Part shown: positions 61,009-64,000 of the stretch, one piece after another
Layout: the number at the start of each line of letters is the position of its first letter
How positions within the stretch are numbered: the stretch's first letter is position 1
NCBI GenBank assembly: GCA_021151825.1
Contig: JAGKWQ010000015.1
Location: 61,262 to 125,261, forward strand
From: Cellvibrionaceae bacterium
Lineage (GTDB): Bacteria; Pseudomonadota; Gammaproteobacteria; Pseudomonadales; Cellvibrionaceae
DNA: 64,000 bases
Direction of reading: 5' to 3'
Notes under the pieces: generated by a model
Told to the model about the DNA's origin: nothing
Databases searched by the model: none
What the model saw: only the letters and a program-made list of their open reading frames with translations
Position numbers and translations under genes: made by a program

Positions 61009-61176
61009 TACCTGACAGGGTGTGTCCCCTGAGGTTATGACTGTGGTGTGACGGTTGTGTGATAAACGGATTGCAATTGTGTGACATTGAGGGGTTGATT
61101 TGAAGGCGGTGATTTGATGAGTTGGTTCTGGCATCAAGCCCGAAAACGATACCGGACCTGATGCACACAGGTTGTG

Positions 61177-62325
61177 TTAAATCCCGGAAGTCGTCGTACC
61201 GGTTAATTGCTCTTCCTGTTTGGCAAGCAATGCGGCATAAGGCGCTTTGAGTGCGATAAATTTACCGCTGTCGCTAACAAGGTCCAGATGCTCTTGCAAA
61301 TCGGCATCAATCAAACGCTGGCTAATTAAAATCTCGCCTTTATCCGGTTTCAAATAATTATTGTGCTGCACCACAAAATCTTTCAGCAGTGATTTATTGG
61401 AACTCACCGGTGCAGATAATTCATGTACCGCTGCGGCGAGGTGCAACCGCGGGCTGGGATTTTTTGCAGCGAGATTGCTGAGTAATTGCGCGGCACACAC
61501 GGCGCGGAAGCTGCACTCGTAAAATGATTCGCCAGTGAAATCGATAATCAGGGTTTCGCCGGATAGCATCTGACGTTCGCCGGAATATAAATTCAACACG
61601 CCTTGCAATTGCTTTTCAAAGCGGCGCAATACTGTCGCAAAACTTTCGCTATTTAATTGCTGATAAAGCTTGCTCATGTTGGCGATTTGCAAACTCAAGC
61701 GCACAGAAACTTGTTTGGGCGCTTCCGGCTCGGGTTCGGGAATGTCTTCAATGGTGGGCATTTTTTCCACCACGGCAGTAACGATATCGCTGGTACTGGG
61801 CAATTTATCTTTCAGCTGCGCCCACCACTGGCGCTGGATTGTCCACCAGATTGCGAGCAGCGATGCGAAAATGGCACCCATCCACATCAAAAAGAAACGG
61901 TAATCGCGTTCATTGTGCAACGGCACATCGAGCGAAACCTCCAGGTAACCGGCAACGTTGTTGTGCAGCGCAATCGGTGCGGAAAATGTGTAGCGCTTGC
62001 CGATAATTTCCTGGTTCGGTTTAAAGCCGCTTTGTACCAGGAGTTTGTTTTCCACGGAATGAATGGTAGAACCAATCACATTCGGGTATTGGCCGACCTC
62101 CAGCAATATTGCTTGCAGGCTAACCAGGTCTTGTTGCAGGGTAGCATTCACTGCCTGGCGTGCAGCGCTATTAGCAAGCACCTGGCCGTAGTGATTGATT
62201 TGTTCGCGTTGGTTGAGTTCGCTGTTATAGCTGTAAGCCCAGCCGCCAAAAATGCCCAGGGCGATTAGCAGCAGGCTGCAAAGAGTGAGTTGTGGGTAAC
62301 TGCGATAGGTGTTGATAATTGCCAT
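61177..62325 (-). CDS. YtjB/Smp-like inner membrane regulatory protein
   Basis: 382 residues: N-terminal membrane segment (about 14-34), a periplasmic SMP-type region (NSAARQAVNATLQQDL, APIALHNNVAGYLEVSLDVPL), a second span (about 143-162), then a cytosolic domain (about 205-365) resembling a degenerate nucleotidyl-cyclase fold (VSVRLSLQIANMSKLYQQL, DKGEILISQRLI) that lacks clear metal-binding aspartates. In Escherichia coli smp (ytjB) lies next to serB as here, though on the opposite strand from serB. Function is poorly known. Confidence 0.78.
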   Translation of the reverse strand: MAIINTYRSYPQLTLCSLLLIALGIFGGWAYSYNSELNQREQINHYGQVLANSAARQAVNATLQQDLVSLQAILLEVGQYPNVIGSTIHSVENKLLVQSGFKPNQEIIGKRYTFSAPIALHNNVAGYLEVSLDVPLHNERDYRFFLMWMGAIFASLLAIWWTIQRQWWAQLKDKLPSTSDIVTAVVEKMPTIEDIPEPEPEAPKQVSVRLSLQIANMSKLYQQLNSESFATVLRRFEKQLQGVLNLYSGERQMLSGETLIIDFTGESFYECSFRAVCAAQLLSNLAAKNPSPRLHLAAAVHELSAPVSSNKSLLKDFVVQHNNYLKPDKGEILISQRLIDADLQEHLDLVSDSGKFIALKAPYAALLAKQEEQLTGTTTSGI

Positions 62326-62638
62326 TTTTAATTAAGTCCGTGCGCAACTGCATGCGTTTCATCGATTAACTCCGGTTCCTGCCAGAGTCGTGGAAGACGG
62401 TCGCCAGAAGCGATGTCGTCTGGAATTGCATTCTAGCCTAAGTTTGACCTGCCTGCTAAGCCATAGTTCTCCTGTGAAAGTTCTCTTGCCGGGCTACTGT
62501 CGCGCCGTACTAATTCCGCTAGAATGCGCGCTCTCGCCCATCCTGGGCCATGCTATAGCCAGCCGATGCTGCGATTCGTCCGGTACTCGTGGATTTGGCC
62601 CAATAAGTAGCTAAAAGTAGCTCAACAAGTGAGGCTCT
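62326..62638. other. Divergent intergenic region before serB
   Basis: 313 nt between the YtjB-like and serB starts. TAGAAT (62520-62525) could serve as a -10 box for serB, but no matching -35 at 17 nt is clear. No gene, repeat or strong palindrome is seen. It must hold the serB and YtjB-like promoters. Confidence 0.45.
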
Positions 62639-63865
62639 GTGAACGAAATTCTATTGATTAACGCCTCGGGTGTGGATAAGCCCGGGGTCACCCGTGCGAT
62701 TACGCGCGTGCTGGCCGATGTGAATGCGCGCATTCTGGATATTGGCCAGGCGGTGATCCACGACACCCTGGCATTGGGGATTCTGGTGGAGTTGCGTATT
62801 GCACCGGAAATCCGTGCGCAGTTGCTGGCAGAAATCCAGCAGGCGACCGAGCCGTTGGGAATTCAGGTCCGTTTCCAGACCATCACCCCGGAAAGCTACG
62901 ACCATTGGGCTGTGCAACAGGGCAAAACCCGCCATATCGTGACGCTGCTGGCGCGACAAGTGGATGCCACCATGATTGCCGAATTGACGGCAGTGACATC
63001 CAGGCACGGGCTGAATATCGATACCATTAATCGTTTGTCCGGGCGTGTATCCCTCGCGGAATTAACCGCAGAGGAAGCCAGCCAATCCAATGCTTGTGTA
63101 GAGTTTTCCGTGCGCGGTACGCCGGCTGATATGGCCGCGTTGCGTGCAGATTTTATGGAGCTGTCGGCGCAGTTGAATATTGATGTCGCTTTCCAGCGCG
63201 ATACTGTGTATCGCCGTAATCGTCGCCTGGTGTGTTTCGATATGGATTCCACGTTGATCGATGCCGAGGTTATCGATGAATTGGCAAAAGCCGCTGGTGT
63301 AGGTGAACAGGTTTCAGAAATTACCGAAGCCGCAATGCGTGGTGAGTTGGATTTCAAACAAAGTTTTGCACGGCGTATGGCGCTGTTAAAAGGTTTGGAT
63401 GAGTCCGTACTCGCCGGAATTGCTGCGCAACTGCGCTTGAATGAAGGTGCAGAAAAATTAATTTCCACGTTAAAAAAACTCGGTTACAAAACTGCCATTT
63501 TGTCGGGCGGTTTTAATTATTTTGGCCGCTACCTGCAAAACAAACTCGGTATTGATTATGTGTATGCCAACGAGCTGGATATTGTTGATGGCAAAGTCAC
63601 AGGTGAAGTCAAAGGCATAGTCGTTGATGGCAAACGCAAAGCGGAATTGCTGGAAATGCTGGCGAAGCAGGAAGGTATAGCGTTGGAACAAGTTATTGCC
63701 GTTGGCGATGGCGCTAACGATTTACCCATGCTGAGTGTTGCCGGCCTCGGCGTAGCATTTCGTGCGAAACCCCTGGTGAAAGCATCTGCCGAACACAATA
63801 TTTCCAATCTTGGCCTGGATGCGATTTTGTATCTGCTCGGTTTTCGCGAACGCGATAAACTGTAA
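62639..63865 (+). CDS. serB: Phosphoserine phosphatase with ACT domains
   Basis: Last step of serine synthesis. 408 residues: two ACT-like regulatory domains in the first 190 residues (INASGVDKPGVTRAITRVL, IVTLLARQVDATMIAELT), then a HAD phosphatase with DMDSTLIDAEVIDELA (nucleophile and general acid Asp), SGGFNYFG and GDGANDLPML. The start is GTG, with GAGG upstream. The long ACT-bearing form is usual in Pseudomonas-type SerB. It is divergent from the YtjB-like gene. Confidence 0.96.
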   Translation: MNEILLINASGVDKPGVTRAITRVLADVNARILDIGQAVIHDTLALGILVELRIAPEIRAQLLAEIQQATEPLGIQVRFQTITPESYDHWAVQQGKTRHIVTLLARQVDATMIAELTAVTSRHGLNIDTINRLSGRVSLAELTAEEASQSNACVEFSVRGTPADMAALRADFMELSAQLNIDVAFQRDTVYRRNRRLVCFDMDSTLIDAEVIDELAKAAGVGEQVSEITEAAMRGELDFKQSFARRMALLKGLDESVLAGIAAQLRLNEGAEKLISTLKKLGYKTAILSGGFNYFGRYLQNKLGIDYVYANELDIVDGKVTGEVKGIVVDGKRKAELLEMLAKQEGIALEQVIAVGDGANDLPMLSVAGLGVAFRAKPLVKASAEHNISNLGLDAILYLLGFRERDKL

Positions 63866-63903
63866 TTACCACGTGAAATAGCGGACATAAAAAACCGGAG
63901 CAT

Positions 63904-64000
63904 TGAACTGCACCCCAAAAGTTGGACACCCAATCCAACTAAGTAAGGTGCAGTTTTTATGTCTAAATATTCAAAACAATTTAAGTTAAACGCTGTTAAT
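63904..64000 (+). mobile_element. Left end of an IS3-family (IS150-like) insertion sequence
   Basis: The sequence TGAACTGCACCCCAAAAGT and GTTGGACAC beginning at about 63904 is the terminal-repeat style of IS150-group IS3 elements, followed after about 30 nt by an orfA start. The element runs off the window end, so the right end, the orfB frameshift and target duplications cannot be seen. It lies 38 nt after the serB stop. Confidence 0.8.
63959..64000 (+). CDS. IS3-family transposase OrfA, partial
   Basis: Only the first 14 codons are in the window: MSKYSKQFKLNAVN. This N-terminus (basic, KQFKLxAV) is typical of the helix-turn-helix OrfA of IS3/IS150-type elements. GTAAGGTG precedes the ATG at a distance of about 10 nt. 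The rest of the gene lies outside the window. Confidence 0.7.
   Translation, partial: MSKYSKQFKLNAVN

Noticed and set aside
1..64000. tRNA, rRNA, CRISPR arrays, prophage or toxin-antitoxin modules
   Set aside because: No convincing cloverleaf, array or phage gene was seen by eye; a covariance-model scan would be needed to exclude small RNAs.

Overview
The window reads like a chromosome segment of a polysaccharide-degrading gammaproteobacterium, most likely Cellvibrio or a close relative in Cellvibrionaceae. The assignment is inferred from secreted multidomain glycoside hydrolases with poly-serine linkers and CBM6/discoidin modules, gammaproteobacterial versions of SmrA, Mpl, SerB-YtjB and PanCD, and mid-GC codon use. 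No rRNA or tRNA gene and no CRISPR array was found. The only transposon trace is the left end of an IS3-family element at the right border.

Layout. (1) 0.1-13.5 kb is a carbohydrate locus: two GH16 glucanases that share a pair of C-terminal discoidin domains, a divergent membrane-embedded AraC-type regulator, a PPK2 polyphosphate kinase, a GH5 cellulase with two CBM6 modules, and a truncated copy of that GH5. Upstream regions of these genes share palindromic sites of the form CCACTT-N12-AAGTGG and a GGTCAAACCACC box. (2) 13.8-20.0 kb is a stressosome operon: RsbR, RsbS, RsbT, an ATPase-phosphatase fusion (RsbX-like), an RsbT-like/hybrid histidine kinase fusion and a second hybrid kinase. It has no sigma factor or anti-sigma factor, so the output is probably a phosphorelay. 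(3) 20.2-30 kb is mostly housekeeping: rpsF-rpsR-rplI, dnaB, a large lipoprotein, a MOSC protein, panC-panD and acs.

(4) 30-35.2 kb holds a BlaI/M56 pair whose peptidase carries secretin N-domain-like modules instead of a beta-lactam sensor, an SmrA nuclease, an S41 peptidase and a second 7TM-AraC regulator. (5) 35.4-50.6 kb is the most striking block: YjfI-like regulator, PspA/IM30, YqiJ (NfeD-like), flotillin, a 1770-residue AAA+ ATPase, a rhomboid protease, a phospholipase-D-fold protein, a four-CxxC zinc-ribbon protein, an EF-hand/TerB-like small protein, an esterase and several small membrane proteins. It looks like a membrane-stress or membrane-remodelling module built around an ESCRT-III-like PspA with its own AAA+ machine.

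(6) 50.7-64 kb carries HMG-CoA lyase, a PAS hybrid kinase, UbiX, an RpiB-type isomerase, two small membrane proteins, Mpl, a periplasmic binding-protein-like protein, an OlsF-like bifunctional acyltransferase, a YtjB/Smp-like protein, SerB, and then the IS3 end.
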